Below are positions 34,796-44,686 of a stretch of DNA of 64,000 bases, piece by piece. The translations under genes were made by a program, and so were the position numbers. Below the pieces are notes generated by a model that was not told where the DNA came from, ran no database searches, and saw only the letters and a list, made by a program, of their open reading frames with translations. Source of the DNA: Rheinheimera sp. (GTDB taxonomy: Bacteria > Pseudomonadota > Gammaproteobacteria > Enterobacterales > Alteromonadaceae); assembly GCA_008015325.1 (NCBI GenBank), contig SSFI01000009.1, positions 21,578-85,577 of the forward strand, read 5' to 3'. Each line of letters starts with the position of its first letter. The first letter of the stretch is position 1.

Positions 34796-35527
34796 ATGCA
34801 AGACAATCCTTATGGTATCGCGTTGCTGTGGCAACAAGGTGATATGGTCAGCAAAACCGTGGCGTTTTTATTACTGCTGATGTCAGTCGCCAGCTGGACC
34901 GTCATCGCAAGGCGCAGCTACGCGTTGTGGCAGCTGCGTCGTTTACAGCAAGCCGGCCGGGAGTTCTGGCATGCGCAAAGTTTTCAGGCTGGCCTCAGTT
35001 TGCTGCAGCAAGCCCGGCCAGTCGATGGCCCCGGCAATCCGTTTTTTTATCTGGCCGATCAAGGCCAGCAGGCCTTGGCACATCACAGCACCCATCGTGA
35101 TGATTTACATGGCCATTTACCGCTGTCGGACTGGCTGACCGCCAACTTAAAAGGCGCTATTGATGAAAGTGCTGAGCAGTTACAACGTGGTTTGGCGGTC
35201 TTAGCTTCAGTCGGCTCAGTGGCACCTTTTGTTGGTCTGTTTGGCACTGTCTGGGGCATTTATCATGCCTTAGTCAGCCTTGGCGCCAGCGGTCAGGCCA
35301 GCATCGATAAAATTGCCGGCCCGGTTGGTGAAGCGCTGATTATGACCGCTTTTGGCCTGGCCGTGGCAATCCCGGCTACGCTGGCGTTTAACGCCTTCAG
35401 CCGCAGCAATAAAGGCATAGTGTCGCAATTAAACCGCTTTGCCTTTCAGCTGCATGCCTATTTCATCACTGGCGCCGCACCAAAAGCGACTGTGTCACAC
35501 GCCCAGCCGGTGAACGGAGCAGCCTGA
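34796..35527 (+). CDS. exbB: ExbB proton channel subunit (MotA/TolQ/ExbB family)
   Basis: The 243-residue membrane protein has an N-terminal helix (about 20-38) and two further helices flanking a conserved segment: LAVLASVGSVAPFVGLFGTVWGIYHAL and GPVGEALIMTAFGLAVAIPATLAFNAFSR, which are the ExbB/TolQ channel motifs. With ExbD it forms the motor that energises TonB. AGGAG lies 7 bases before the ATG. The stop overlaps the exbD start by one base. Confidence 0.92.
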   Translation: MQDNPYGIALLWQQGDMVSKTVAFLLLLMSVASWTVIARRSYALWQLRRLQQAGREFWHAQSFQAGLSLLQQARPVDGPGNPFFYLADQGQQALAHHSTHRDDLHGHLPLSDWLTANLKGAIDESAEQLQRGLAVLASVGSVAPFVGLFGTVWGIYHALVSLGASGQASIDKIAGPVGEALIMTAFGLAVAIPATLAFNAFSRSNKGIVSQLNRFAFQLHAYFITGAAPKATVSHAQPVNGAA

Positions 35528-35940
35528 TGTCTTTTCACAACGATTTTGACGATGACAGCGGCGTCATCAGTGAAATTAATATGACGCCGCTGGTGGATGT
35601 GATGCTGGTGTTGCTGATTATTTTTATGATCACAGTGCCGGTACTGACCCATTCCATTCCGCTGGAGCTGCCGCAGGTCAGCCATCAGCCGAGCCAAACC
35701 AAACCCGATACCATCACGCTGGCCGTCACCGCCGACGGCACTGTGTACTGGAACAAGGATAAATTGAGCCGCGACGCACTGACGCAGCGGCTGCAGCAAG
35801 CCGCCTTATTAACACCGCAGCCGACTTTTCAGCTCAAGGGCGACCGCGCAGTCGCCTATGAACATGTAGTCGCCACGCTCGCCGCAGTGCAGCAGGCCGG
35901 CATCACGCAGCTGGGATTTCTGACCGAGCCGGGAGCATAA
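35527..35940 (+). CDS. exbD: ExbD biopolymer transport protein
   Basis: The 137-residue protein has a short cytoplasmic head and one membrane helix with the channel Asp (INMTPLVDVMLVLLIIFMIT). A periplasmic domain follows (ITLAVTADGTVYWNKDKLSRDALTQRL and the end LGFLTEPGA). It is the partner of ExbB. Translation is coupled to exbB by an ATGT overlap (TGATG). The order tonB-exbB-exbD, with one Fur box before tonB, makes a complete motor operon. Confidence 0.92.
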   Translation: MSFHNDFDDDSGVISEINMTPLVDVMLVLLIIFMITVPVLTHSIPLELPQVSHQPSQTKPDTITLAVTADGTVYWNKDKLSRDALTQRLQQAALLTPQPTFQLKGDRAVAYEHVVATLAAVQQAGITQLGFLTEPGA

Positions 35941-36038
35941 CGCCGCTGCATACATTCGCTTACAGATTTATGCTGTCACAAATAAAGTTTTGCGATACAG
36001 TCAAATCAAAGGCGAAAGTGTTGAAGTAAGGAGCCTAT

Positions 36039-36269
36039 ATGGCAGAGCAAGGTTCAGGCGGTAATGTGATTGCCGCATTATGCAGTGTGTTTATTCCGGG
36101 GCTGGGCCAGCTGGTGCAAGGCCGTTTAATGCCAGCCATTTTGTTTTTCGTCGTCTGTATGGTTGGCTACGCCATGTGGTGGCTGATTTTTATCCCGGCA
36201 GTGATCGCAGGTCTGGTGCATTTGTGGTCGATTCTGGATGCCGCGACTTTTAAAACCCGGGCGTACTGA
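36039..36269 (+). CDS. Small two-helix membrane protein
   Basis: The 76-residue protein has AAGGAG 8 bases before the ATG. It consists mainly of hydrophobic helices: GNVIAALCSVFIPGLGQLVQGRLMPAILFFVVCMVGYAMWW and FIPAVIAGLVHLWSILDAA. The pattern IPGLGQLVQGR is like TM2-domain and related small membrane proteins. I cannot assign a function. It lies about 100 bases behind exbD with its own ribosome site and ends just before a two-way terminator. Confidence 0.75.
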   Translation: MAEQGSGGNVIAALCSVFIPGLGQLVQGRLMPAILFFVVCMVGYAMWWLIFIPAVIAGLVHLWSILDAATFKTRAY

Positions 36270-36281
36270 CGCTGCAGTTGC

Positions 36282-36316
36282 AATAAAAAATGGCGCTCAA
36301 GGCGCCATTTTTATTG
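36282..36316. terminator. Two-way rho-independent terminator
   Basis: AATAAAAA-TGGCGC-TCAAG-GCGCCA-TTTTTATT is symmetrical, with T runs on both strands. It can end the small membrane protein gene on one side and the convergent PhnA/YjdM gene on the other. Confidence 0.88.
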
Positions 36317-36324
36317 CGGTCCAA

Positions 36325-36663
36325 TCAGACCTTTTTCACGAATTCAGATTTTAATTTCATTGCGCCAAAACCATCGATTTTGCAATCGATGTCATGGTCG
36401 CCATCCACCAGCCGGATGTTTTTCACTTTAGTGCCGATTTTCACCACCAGTGACGAGCCTTTGACTTTTAAGTCTTTGATCACGGTCACAGTATCACCAT
36501 CCTGCAACACAGAACCGGCCGAATCGCGGATCTCTTTGCTGCTTTCAGCGGCGGGTTCTGCTCCCGGCTGCCATTCATGGCCGCATTCCGGGCACACCAG
36601 CTGTACGCCGTCTTCGTAGGCAAATGGGGACTGACATTGTGGACATGGGGGTAACTGACTCAT
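36325..36663 (-). CDS. yjdM: PhnA/YjdM-family zinc-ribbon protein
   Basis: The 112-residue protein begins with a zinc ribbon ([26 protein letters not shown], four Cys) and continues with a beta-rich PhnA domain: [60 protein letters not shown]. The name PhnA refers to phosphonate utilisation, but many members have no known role. The track start 44 codons upstream is rejected, since the conserved domain begins at ATG 36663. Confidence 0.9.
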   Translation of the reverse strand: MSQLPPCPQCQSPFAYEDGVQLVCPECGHEWQPGAEPAAESSKEIRDSAGSVLQDGDTVTVIKDLKVKGSSLVVKIGTKVKNIRLVDGDHDIDCKIDGFGAMKLKSEFVKKV

Positions 36664-36778
36664 CGCGGCTCCGCAGGACAATGGCAAAATAGCCATAAAA
36701 AAAGGAGGGCTATTATAGCGCCAGGCCGGAAAATTGCAGTAAAAACTGTGGGGCTGGCAATGCTCGCCGAGCCAGATC

Positions 36779-37999
36779 TTAGCCTTTATGACCAACTTTA
36801 CTTAAAAAGGTCATGCCATTTTGCACCCACTGACAAAAGCGCTGTTCCGGCAAAGGCGGCGAAATCAGATAACCCTGCGCGATGTTGCAGCCAGCCTGCT
36901 GCAGATAATGCCAGTCATCCGGCCGCTCGACACCTTCAGCGACTAACTCAATGCCAAGCTTCTGACACATCGACAAGGTACTTTCAAAAATCACCTGCAA
37001 ATGCGCTTTGGTGCTGATGCCGTCTACCAGACTGCGGTCGACTTTCAGCTCGGTAAACGGGATTTGCGACAGCTGTTTGACCGATGAATAACCGGTGCCA
37101 TAGTCATCGATGGACAGGCCACAACCAAACAGCCGCAGCCGGGTCAGGATAGCCAAAGCCCGACCAATGTCTTTGATGACGCCAGTTTCGGTTACTTCAA
37201 AAATCAGTGAATTCGGCGGCACAGCGCAATCTTTAATCAGCGCAATCACCCGCGCTGAAAACTCGGACTGCTCAAACGAATATGCCGACAGATTGACAGA
37301 AATACTCAGCGACAAACCGGCCGCCAGCCAGCGTTGCTGCTGAGCAATCGCCAGCTCAATCACCTGATAACTGAGTTCGTCAATCAGGCCAAAACGTTCG
37401 CACAAGGGTATAAAGTCATTAGGGAAAATCAGCTGTCCATCAGTCCCCTGCAAGCGCACCAGCGCTTCAGCGCCAGTGAGCTTTACAGTGGCAAAATCAA
37501 TTTTCGGTTGATAATGCAGCACAAAACGCCGCTCCGTCAGCGCCTGCTGTAACTCTTCTTTGCCCAGCAATAAACGTTCGCGCTGTTCGCAGGCTTGCTT
37601 TTGCTTCAGGTCGTCTTGCTGATATTTACGCACCAGCGCCAGCAGCTCGGCTTCAGCGACTGGCTTTTGCAACGCGCCAAGCACATACAGGCCTTCGGTG
37701 CTTGCCATCAGCTCCACGGCTGATAACAGCGACCGCTCCCGGCCACTGGCGATAATCAGACCACTGCGGATATGCCGCGCCGACAACAAGTTAATCAGCT
37801 CAATGCCGTCGATGTCCGGCATTTCCAGGTCACAAATCAACAGATCAAAAGGTTTTGACCGGCCATCCATCACCGCCAGCGCCGAACGGCCATTGTCAGC
37901 CTCGGCAATTTCAGTAATGCCCATTTGCCGGCACAACTCCAGCATAAACAGGCGTTGCGCCTTGCTGTCTTCGATGATTAATACAGAGAGAGCCTTCAT
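36779..37999 (-). CDS. REC-EAL protein (c-di-GMP phosphodiesterase response regulator)
   Basis: From ATG 37999 the protein has 406 residues. A receiver domain ([19 protein letters not shown], Asp in [13 protein letters not shown], Lys in LQKPVAEAE) is joined to an EAL domain with [57 protein letters not shown] and [10 protein letters not shown]. All main catalytic residues are present, so c-di-GMP hydrolysis is likely. It ends the chemosensory operon, 10 bases behind cheB, and could be phosphorylated by the CheA encoded there. Confidence 0.9.
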   Translation of the reverse strand: MKALSVLIIEDSKAQRLFMLELCRQMGITEIAEADNGRSALAVMDGRSKPFDLLICDLEMPDIDGIELINLLSARHIRSGLIIASGRERSLLSAVELMASTEGLYVLGALQKPVAEAELLALVRKYQQDDLKQKQACEQRERLLLGKEELQQALTERRFVLHYQPKIDFATVKLTGAEALVRLQGTDGQLIFPNDFIPLCERFGLIDELSYQVIELAIAQQQRWLAAGLSLSISVNLSAYSFEQSEFSARVIALIKDCAVPPNSLIFEVTETGVIKDIGRALAILTRLRLFGCGLSIDDYGTGYSSVKQLSQIPFTELKVDRSLVDGISTKAHLQVIFESTLSMCQKLGIELVAEGVERPDDWHYLQQAGCNIAQGYLISPPLPEQRFCQWVQNGMTFLSKVGHKG

Positions 38000-38009
38000 C
38001 CTGTCCACC

Positions 38010-39074
38010 TTATCCCTGACTGTATAACATGATTTGGCCGGCCACCTCGTCAAGCGCGACGATATGCACAGCACCTCCGCGTTTAATCGCCTCTTTCGGC
38101 ATGCCAAACACCACGGAACTGGCCTCGTCCTGAGCATAAGTCACAGCACCCGCTTCACGCATTTCCAGCAAACCACGGGCTCCATCATCACCCATGCCGG
38201 TTAGCTGAAAACCCACCGAATTTTTCCCGGCGCATTTCGCCACCGAGCGAAACAATACATCCACTGAAGGACAATGCCGGTTGACTGCCGGCCCGGGTTT
38301 GACCTGCACCTGATAAAAAGCGCCGTTGCGTACCAGGCTCATATGCTGCCCCCCCGGCGCAATCAACGCCAGACCCGGCCGGACCCGGTCGCCGTCTTTG
38401 GCTTCGCGAACTTCTATTTCTGATAAGGAGTTTAGCCGCGCTGCAAATGCCGCAGTGAACTTTTCCGGCATATGCTGCACAACGACTATGCCCGGACATT
38501 CTGCAGTCAATGCGGTCAGAATCTGCTCCAGTGCCAGCGTGCCGCCAGTGGAGGTGCCAATGGCTATGACTTTTTCTGTGGTTTTTGCCATCGCAGTTTG
38601 TGCGGCTGGCGTGCTTTGTACCGCTGCCACAGCGCGGGCGACCGGAGCTGTGCTGGTCAGCCGGCTGACCCGGCTTTGCGCCGCTTCGCGGATCGCGGCC
38701 AACAACTCCTGTTTACTCGACTGCAGGAAATCTTTGACGCCCATGGTCGGTTTGGTAAAGATAGCAACGGCACCAGCGGCCATTGCTTCGACCGTGGTTT
38801 CTGCGCCTTTTTCCGTCAGTGAGGAACAGATCACCACAGGTGTTGGCCTTGAGCTCATAATTTTGCGCAAAAAAGTCAGGCCATCCATCCGTGGCATTTC
38901 AATGTCGAGCGTAATGACATCAGGCCATTCTTCGCGCATTTTATTGACGGCAAACAGTGGATCTGCCGCGGTACCTATGACTTCAATGTCATTTTGCCCA
39001 GCCAGCATAGTGCTCAGCACCTGCCGTACGACGGCGGAATCATCGACCACCAGAACTTTGATTTTTTTGCTCAT
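38010..39074 (-). CDS. cheB: Chemotaxis methylesterase/deamidase CheB
   Basis: CheB removes methyl groups from chemoreceptors and deamidates them. The 354-residue protein has a receiver domain ([15 protein letters not shown], Asp in [13 protein letters not shown]) and the C-terminal esterase: catalytic Ser in [12 protein letters not shown], His in VVQHMPEKF, Asp in [10 protein letters not shown]. The linker between is Ala-rich. Its start overlaps the cheD stop by 4 bases. Confidence 0.95.
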   Translation of the reverse strand: MSKKIKVLVVDDSAVVRQVLSTMLAGQNDIEVIGTAADPLFAVNKMREEWPDVITLDIEMPRMDGLTFLRKIMSSRPTPVVICSSLTEKGAETTVEAMAAGAVAIFTKPTMGVKDFLQSSKQELLAAIREAAQSRVSRLTSTAPVARAVAAVQSTPAAQTAMAKTTEKVIAIGTSTGGTLALEQILTALTAECPGIVVVQHMPEKFTAAFAARLNSLSEIEVREAKDGDRVRPGLALIAPGGQHMSLVRNGAFYQVQVKPGPAVNRHCPSVDVLFRSVAKCAGKNSVGFQLTGMGDDGARGLLEMREAGAVTYAQDEASSVVFGMPKEAIKRGGAVHIVALDEVAGQIMLYSQG

Positions 39075-39592
39075 CCGCCAGACCCTGCCCGACCCGTCTG
39101 CGGATCTGTTAGTTGCCTGATCTGGACCGAACCATCGGCAGTTTCAAACCTGAGCTTAATGCCCTGTTCCCCGCCAAAACCAAGCAGTTCAGCGCGCAGG
39201 CCATGGCTGCGGCAAAACTGCAGGGCATATTCGGCATTGAGCTGCCCGACCTGAAACGACGGCACCAGCTTTTGCGATTTTTGCGAACCGGCGCCACCAC
39301 ATAAGCGCACCTGCAATTCGGCCAGCGGAATGGCTTTTTTCTGCACCAGCTGCCAAAAATGCGGCAAAATCTGGTCGCCGTAACGACCGTCCGGCATGTA
39401 AGAGCCGGCCTGTGGCTGATTATTACTGACACAAACAAAATGACAGCAGGCAAAAAAACGGCTGGGTGCATGCCACAGCACCATAGCCACGCAGGATCCG
39501 AGTACGGTAATCACAGTGCAGTCCTGCGCGGTGCCACTGATAAAATCACCAGGCGCTAAATGTACGGTACGGGCGCGAATATTGGCGATCAT
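39071..39592 (-). CDS. cheD: Chemoreceptor glutamine deamidase CheD
   Basis: CheD deamidates chemoreceptor glutamines. The 173-residue protein shows the catalytic Cys in [12 protein letters not shown], the His in [10 protein letters not shown], and the CGGAGSQ and [14 protein letters not shown] regions. It overlaps cheR by 4 bases and cheB by 4 bases, the usual coupled order. The presence of both CheD and CheB suggests elaborate receptor adaptation. Confidence 0.93.
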   Translation of the reverse strand: MIANIRARTVHLAPGDFISGTAQDCTVITVLGSCVAMVLWHAPSRFFACCHFVCVSNNQPQAGSYMPDGRYGDQILPHFWQLVQKKAIPLAELQVRLCGGAGSQKSQKLVPSFQVGQLNAEYALQFCRSHGLRAELLGFGGEQGIKLRFETADGSVQIRQLTDPQTGRAGSGG

Positions 39593-40416
39593 GGCTGATA
39601 CCGGTAACAGGCCGGGCGTTGCTGCACCAGCCTTGGGTCATAGCCATGAATACTCTCCGAGTGGCCAACCAACAGATAGCCGCCGGGTTTTAACACATCC
39701 AACATGTTCAGCACTATGCGTTTTTTATCCTCTAATTCGAAATAAATCAGCACATTACGCAGGAAAATCACGTCGAATTTCTGGGTGGTTTGCAGCGGCA
39801 ACATCAGGTTGTGCTGCTGAAACTGCACATGCTGACGAATCTCAGGCCGGATGCGAAACCAGCCGTTATCTTTACCAACGCCTTTGACACAAAAAGCTTT
39901 GAGTAAAGCCTGGTCGATTTTCTGGCTGTCCTGCAATGGATAAACCGCCGCGCGCGCCCGCGCTAACACCCTGGTATTGATATCGGTGCCAGTGACCTGC
40001 CAGGGGTCCTGCAAACCAAACTGACCGGCCAGCGCCAGCGCAATACTGAAGGCTTCTTCGCCGGTTGACGCCGCCGCACTCCAGACCCGCACCCTTTTTT
40101 GCAGTTCACCCCGCGTGATGAGGCTCTGCAGAAACTCAAAATGCTTGGGCTCGCGAAAAAAATATGTTTCATTGGTCGTCAGCAGATTGAGTGCCATTTC
40201 CGCTTCTTTGCTCTGCTGCGGGTCACGCAGCAGCTGCAGATAGGCATCAAAATCAGCTAAGTCCAGTTCGGTCAGACGCTTATACAGCCGCCCTGTGACC
40301 AGACTTTTTTTGGTGGCGTTCAGATGAATACCAGAGCGCTGATATAACCAGTCACGGATCTGCTGAAACTGCTGATCACTGATAAATCTGCTTTCCCGCA
40401 TCAGCAGCTCTGTCAT
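39589..40416 (-). CDS. cheR: Chemotaxis methyltransferase CheR
   Basis: CheR methylates receptor glutamates with S-adenosylmethionine. The 275-residue protein has the N-terminal helical domain (IRDWLYQRSGIHLNATKKSLVTGRLYKRL, LLTTNETYFFREPKHFEFL) and the methyltransferase core (RVWSAAASTGEEAFSIALAL, TDINTRVLARARAAVY, FDVIFLRNVLIYFE, LKPGGYLLVGHSES). GGGAG stands 8 bases before the ATG. It lies 20 bases behind the receptor gene. Confidence 0.95.
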   Translation of the reverse strand: MTELLMRESRFISDQQFQQIRDWLYQRSGIHLNATKKSLVTGRLYKRLTELDLADFDAYLQLLRDPQQSKEAEMALNLLTTNETYFFREPKHFEFLQSLITRGELQKRVRVWSAAASTGEEAFSIALALAGQFGLQDPWQVTGTDINTRVLARARAAVYPLQDSQKIDQALLKAFCVKGVGKDNGWFRIRPEIRQHVQFQQHNLMLPLQTTQKFDVIFLRNVLIYFELEDKKRIVLNMLDVLKPGGYLLVGHSESIHGYDPRLVQQRPACYRYQP

Positions 40417-40436
40417 CCGTTACTCCCGCACCCTAA

Positions 40437-42059
40437 TCAGAAATTTTCGAAATCAAAATCGTCATCGTCCTGCTCGGTTTTGGCTTTTTTCTGCGCCCGG
40501 GGTGCCGGCGCAGCAGGCGCCCTGACTGGCTGGGCGCGACGCTTGGTTTTTGTGCTGGTGATTTGGAAATACGAGATTAGTTCCTGCAGCTGCACTGCCT
40601 GATGCGTCAGTTCTTCCGAGGTCGACGACAGCTCTTCTGAAGCGGCGGCATTTTGCTGCGTCGCCATGGTAATTTGTGCGATTGCATCGTTAATTTCACC
40701 GGCACCAGCGGACTGTTCGTTACTGGCTGCAGCGATTTCCTGCACCAGTTCTGAGGTGCGCTGAATGCCAGGCACAATTTCGTCCAGCAGCACGCCAGCC
40801 TGTTCAGCCAGTTTCACCGAACTGCCAGCCACTTCACCAATCTCTTTCGCTGCAGTCTGGCTTCGCGCCGCCAGCTTACGGACTTCGGCCGCTACAACCG
40901 CAAAACCACGGCCATGCTCGCCGGCGCGGCCGGCTTCAATCGCTGCGTTGAGCGCCAGCAGGTTGGTCTGATAGGCGATGTCGTCGATGATGCTTATTTT
41001 CTCTGCAATTTGCCGCATCGCCAGCACCGTTTCGCCCACAGCTTTACCGCCACTGATGGCTTTGACCGCGCTTTGGCTGGCAATGCCTTCGGTGATTTTG
41101 GAATTGTCATTGTTCTGACTAATCGAAGCCGTCATCTCTTCCATCGCGGCTGAGGTTTGTTCAATACTGGCGGCCTGTTCCGACGAAGCCTGACTGAGTG
41201 ACTGCGAGGTTGCGCTCATTTGCTCAGACGCCGAAGACAAAGTATCTGCCGACGAACGAACTTCCGCGATGATCTCCGATAATTTGGCCACCATCTGCGA
41301 AATTGCAAACAACATGCTACTTTCGTCACCCGGCTGCAGCCGCACCTGCACTGTTAAATCGCCGGCGGCTACTTTGCTAATTACATCTTCAGCATAATTC
41401 GGCTCGCCGCCCAGTTGCCGGGTAATACTGCGGCCAATCAACACACCAAGCACCACGCTGAGCGCAATAGCGAACAGGATGATGCCAATATTAACGCTAC
41501 GGGTATTTTCAAATTCTGCTGTCGATTGCTGATAGAACTTTTCAGCAACCTTCAGCTGCACATCAACCAAAGCAGAAAAACGCTCTGAGACCGGGTCAAT
41601 ACTGGTATAGAGCTCATTTTTAATGAAATTTTCCAGCCCCGCCTGATCTTTGGCCTGCAGCAGATTTTTCAGCACCGCGACCGACTTATCTGCCTCGTTT
41701 AACAGCGGTTTTAACTGATTGACCAGCGTCTGCTCTTCTTCCACCAGCGATGTCGCCAGATAAGCATCCCAGCGCGCGTGAATGATTTGGTAAGCCTGCT
41801 CGACATTAACCAACCCCTGCTGCCAGTCCAGATTGCCGTTGCGGACTTTGTGCGCGGTATCCACCACATTGACCGCATACATATCAGCGATTTGTTTTAA
41901 ATCTTTCAGCGGCACCACGCGATCGTTGTAAACACTGGCCATCGCTTCATTAGAAGCTTGCATGCCGGAAATGCCCAGCATGCCAATCAACACTATTAAT
42001 GCGATCATGCTGCCCGCCAGCGTCGCCAGCCGGACTGATACTTTCATGCGACTAAACAT
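40437..42059 (-). CDS. Methyl-accepting chemotaxis protein with four-helix-bundle sensor
   Basis: From ATG 42059 (GAGG 5 bases before) the receptor has about 540 residues. A membrane helix (about 12-33) is followed by a periplasmic four-helix-bundle sensor (34-190), a second helix (about 193-214), a HAMP domain and the MCP signalling hairpin with tip [39 protein letters not shown]. The tail ends with a very acidic [10 protein letters not shown] after a basic Pro/Ala linker. Its start overlaps the cheW stop. It is probably the membrane receptor for this CheA. Confidence 0.93.
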   Translation of the reverse strand: MFSRMKVSVRLATLAGSMIALIVLIGMLGISGMQASNEAMASVYNDRVVPLKDLKQIADMYAVNVVDTAHKVRNGNLDWQQGLVNVEQAYQIIHARWDAYLATSLVEEEQTLVNQLKPLLNEADKSVAVLKNLLQAKDQAGLENFIKNELYTSIDPVSERFSALVDVQLKVAEKFYQQSTAEFENTRSVNIGIILFAIALSVVLGVLIGRSITRQLGGEPNYAEDVISKVAAGDLTVQVRLQPGDESSMLFAISQMVAKLSEIIAEVRSSADTLSSASEQMSATSQSLSQASSEQAASIEQTSAAMEEMTASISQNNDNSKITEGIASQSAVKAISGGKAVGETVLAMRQIAEKISIIDDIAYQTNLLALNAAIEAGRAGEHGRGFAVVAAEVRKLAARSQTAAKEIGEVAGSSVKLAEQAGVLLDEIVPGIQRTSELVQEIAAASNEQSAGAGEINDAIAQITMATQQNAAASEELSSTSEELTHQAVQLQELISYFQITSTKTKRRAQPVRAPAAPAPRAQKKAKTEQDDDDFDFENF

Positions 42060-42567
42060 TTTCACCTCGTCCCTTTTGGGGTTTGACGTTTTCTATCAAT
42101 GAAGCCAATTCTTCAATCGATAACACTTTGTCGCCGTGCAGCAACACCACAAAACTCTGTTCAATATTGACCACGCCCTGAATAAACTGCGCTTTTAACC
42201 GCGCGCCAAAACTGGGTGGCGCTTCAATCTGGTCTTTGCCGATTTCCAGCACTTCACTGACACTGTCGACCGCAGCCCCGATCACAGCCAGCTGACCTTC
42301 AAACGGGACCTCCAAAATGATAATGCAGGTACGTTTTTTCAGCTCCAGCGTGCTACGGCCAAGCCGCACCGACAGGTCGATCACCGGGACAATGTCGCCG
42401 CGTAAGTTAATGACTCCCTTCACAAAATCCGGCATCAGCGGCACTGTTGTCAGCTGGCCGTATTCAATGATTTCCCGCACTGTGTCGATACTGATGCCAA
42501 AACATTCGTCCCTGAGCAAAAACGTCAGGTACTGCTGTCGGTTGACCTCAAGGTCTTGTTGATTCAC
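42052..42567 (-). CDS. cheW: Chemotaxis coupling protein CheW
   Basis: The 171-residue protein couples receptors to CheA. It shows the CheW pattern: [58 protein letters not shown] and [23 protein letters not shown]. Its start overlaps the cheA stop by 4 bases, and it reaches 8 bases into the receptor gene that follows. Confidence 0.94.
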   Translation of the reverse strand: MNQQDLEVNRQQYLTFLLRDECFGISIDTVREIIEYGQLTTVPLMPDFVKGVINLRGDIVPVIDLSVRLGRSTLELKKRTCIIILEVPFEGQLAVIGAAVDSVSEVLEIGKDQIEAPPSFGARLKAQFIQGVVNIEQSFVVLLHGDKVLSIEELASLIENVKPQKGRGENV

Positions 42568-44684
42568 CTGTTGTCTCCTTGCACTGGTACGCCACTGACG
42601 TGTTCAGTTTCAGCGGAACATGCATATTCAATTAATTGCGGAATATCCAGAATAAAACCGACATCACCACTGCCGAGGATAGTGGAACCACTGATACCAT
42701 GGGTGGAACGGAATATTGGTGCCAGCGGCTTAATCACCGCCTGTAATTCGCCGTTGAGGGTATCGACCACCAAACCTGCGCGGCTGCGGCCATATTGCAC
42801 GACCACGATGTTTTCCCGGCTCGAGGCTGGTTCCGATAGCTGAAACAGCTGGCGCAAGCGGACAAATGGCAATACGTCGCCGCGTAAATTCAGATAGTTG
42901 CGGTCACTGACCAGCTCAGCCTGTTCAAACTCCAGACATTCCTGAATCATATTGACCGGTAGCACCAGGTGAGTGTCGCCAACTGTGACTTCAAAACCGT
43001 CGATGATCGCCAGTGTCAGCGGCAACCGGATGCGAAAACGGGTGCCTTTGCCAAGTTCGGAGTCGATGAGGATCTGGCCACGTAACTCTTCAATATTGCG
43101 TTTAACGACATCCATCCCGACGCCGCGACCGGACAAATTGGTCACCTGCGCAGCGGTGGAAAAGCCTGGTTCAAAAATCAGCCGGTAAATATCTTCCTGG
43201 CTAAGCGACTGATCACTGCTGATCAAGCCCTTTTCTTCAGCTTTAGCGCGAATGCGACCGGCATCAAGGCCTGCACCGTCATCCTGGATTTCAATCACGA
43301 CAGCGCCGGCTTCATGATAAGCCGCGAGCTTCAGCCTCCCCTGTGCCGGTTTGCCGCGATAAGTGCGGATGTCGACCGGTTCAATGCCGTGATCCAGCGC
43401 GTTGCGTACTATGTGCATCAAAGGGTCGGACAGTTTTTCCACCATCGACTTATCGAGTTCAGTTTCCGCGCCCACCACGTCCAGCTCGACGTCTTTACCG
43501 AGTTCGCGTGACACGTCACGGACTATGCGTTTCAGCCGGCTGAACGACTCGCCGATCTGCACCATGCGCAGGCTCAGCGCACCATCGCGGATTTGCTCAA
43601 TCAGATGGGTAATACTGGAAAATGCTTCCTGCAGCTGTTCATTGTTAGTCTGACTAATCAGCACTTCATTGGCCGTACCGGCCGTGACCATTTCGCCGAT
43701 GAGTTTTATCAGATGGTCCAGTTTGCGCGCCTCCACTTTCAATACTTGAAAGTCGCTGGCTCTTTTATGTTCCTGATGTGCCTGCCGGTTGACGGCGGCT
43801 TCAACGACCGCAGGCGCCACAGCCCCTTGCTGCACCAGCAATTCACCGACAGAACTGTGAGTCTGCTGTTTTTGCAGCTCCAGCACCTGTTCCAGTTCGC
43901 GCGGTGTAACCGCGCCGGCGTCGACCAACAGCTGACCAAGTTTTTCCGGTTGCAGCGGCGTGTGCGCCAGCTGCTCAACCACGGTCAGCGGGGGTTTAAT
44001 CTGAACCTGACTCGATTCCTGAATAAATTCAAAGACGTCTTCAATTTTCTGTTTGCTGGCGTCGGTTTTCAGCAGGAGCTGCAGCTGCAGATAACAGCTT
44101 TCCGGGTCAAAATCAGCCGGAAAGTGATGTTGCAGCGCAACCTCTTCCAGCGTGCCCAGAGTGCTCAGATAACTCAATTGCGACACCGGGTCCATGCCGT
44201 CACGAAATACATCCACACCATAAGCCACATCAATACGCCAGGCATCGGCCGCCGCCGGTTGTGCAGCTGTTGCTGCAATTGCTGCAACAGCTGTTGCCGG
44301 TTGCAGATAAACGCCCAGCTGCTCCAGCAATGCAGTGCCCTGTGCTGCATTCACCACTTGCCCCGGGTCGCTCAGCGCGGCGATCATCTGTGCCATATGC
44401 TGCTGGCAATCCAGCAACAGACTGACCAGCGCCGCATCCATCTGCAATTTATTGTCGCGCACTTTGTCGAGTACACTTTCGACGCTGTGGGTAAAACCCA
44501 CCACAGTGTTAAAACCAAATAAACCGGCCGAGCCTTTGATGGTATGCGCCGCGCGGAAAATGGCGGCAATGTGGTCGGCCGGCGTCGCGTCACCGCTTTC
44601 AATATCCAGCAAACAGGTTTCCATCACCTGCAGTAAATCCTGCGCTTCTTCGATAAAAATCTGCTCCGCCTGCGCCATATCCAT
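42564..44684 (-). CDS. cheA: Chemotaxis histidine kinase CheA with tandem MshEN-like insert
   Basis: The 706-residue kinase has an Hpt domain with the phosphorylated His47 (RAAHTIKGSAGLFGF) and a P2-like region (about 150-230). Two short repeats follow at 248-302 (KLGQLLVDAGAVTPRELEQVLELQ and SVGELLVQQGAVAPAVVEAAVNRQ). The dimerisation helices, the ATP domain (HIVRNALDHGIEP, NLSGRGVGMDVVKRNI) and a CheW-like end come next. The repeats resemble the MshEN/T2SSE N-terminal fold, some members of which bind c-di-GMP. The rest is a canonical CheA. It lies 2 bases behind the STAS gene. Confidence 0.93.
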   Translation of the reverse strand: MDMAQAEQIFIEEAQDLLQVMETCLLDIESGDATPADHIAAIFRAAHTIKGSAGLFGFNTVVGFTHSVESVLDKVRDNKLQMDAALVSLLLDCQQHMAQMIAALSDPGQVVNAAQGTALLEQLGVYLQPATAVAAIAATAAQPAAADAWRIDVAYGVDVFRDGMDPVSQLSYLSTLGTLEEVALQHHFPADFDPESCYLQLQLLLKTDASKQKIEDVFEFIQESSQVQIKPPLTVVEQLAHTPLQPEKLGQLLVDAGAVTPRELEQVLELQKQQTHSSVGELLVQQGAVAPAVVEAAVNRQAHQEHKRASDFQVLKVEARKLDHLIKLIGEMVTAGTANEVLISQTNNEQLQEAFSSITHLIEQIRDGALSLRMVQIGESFSRLKRIVRDVSRELGKDVELDVVGAETELDKSMVEKLSDPLMHIVRNALDHGIEPVDIRTYRGKPAQGRLKLAAYHEAGAVVIEIQDDGAGLDAGRIRAKAEEKGLISSDQSLSQEDIYRLIFEPGFSTAAQVTNLSGRGVGMDVVKRNIEELRGQILIDSELGKGTRFRIRLPLTLAIIDGFEVTVGDTHLVLPVNMIQECLEFEQAELVSDRNYLNLRGDVLPFVRLRQLFQLSEPASSRENIVVVQYGRSRAGLVVDTLNGELQAVIKPLAPIFRSTHGISGSTILGSGDVGFILDIPQLIEYACSAETEHVSGVPVQGDNR
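43779..43943 (-). other. Tandem MshEN-like repeats inside cheA
   Basis: Residues 248-302 of CheA hold two copies of an LGxLLVxxGAVxPxxLExxLxxQ pattern. The first has Lys where MshEN has Arg (RLG) and the second has Ser-Val, so c-di-GMP binding is possible but not shown. The segment lies between the P2-like region and the dimerisation helices. Confidence 0.55.
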
Positions 44685-44686
44685 GT

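Noticed and set aside
37110-37343. Plus-strand ORFs over the REC-EAL gene
   Set aside because: Shadows of the EAL coding frame; no start signals.
38326-39120. 264-residue open frame antisense to cheB and cheD
   Set aside because: It overlaps two clear genes on the other strand and shows no motif or ribosome site.
43593-44522. 309-residue open frame antisense to cheA
   Set aside because: It lies wholly on the complement of cheA, has no ribosome site and its composition (many His, Gln, Arg) is that of a shadow of a GC-rich gene.
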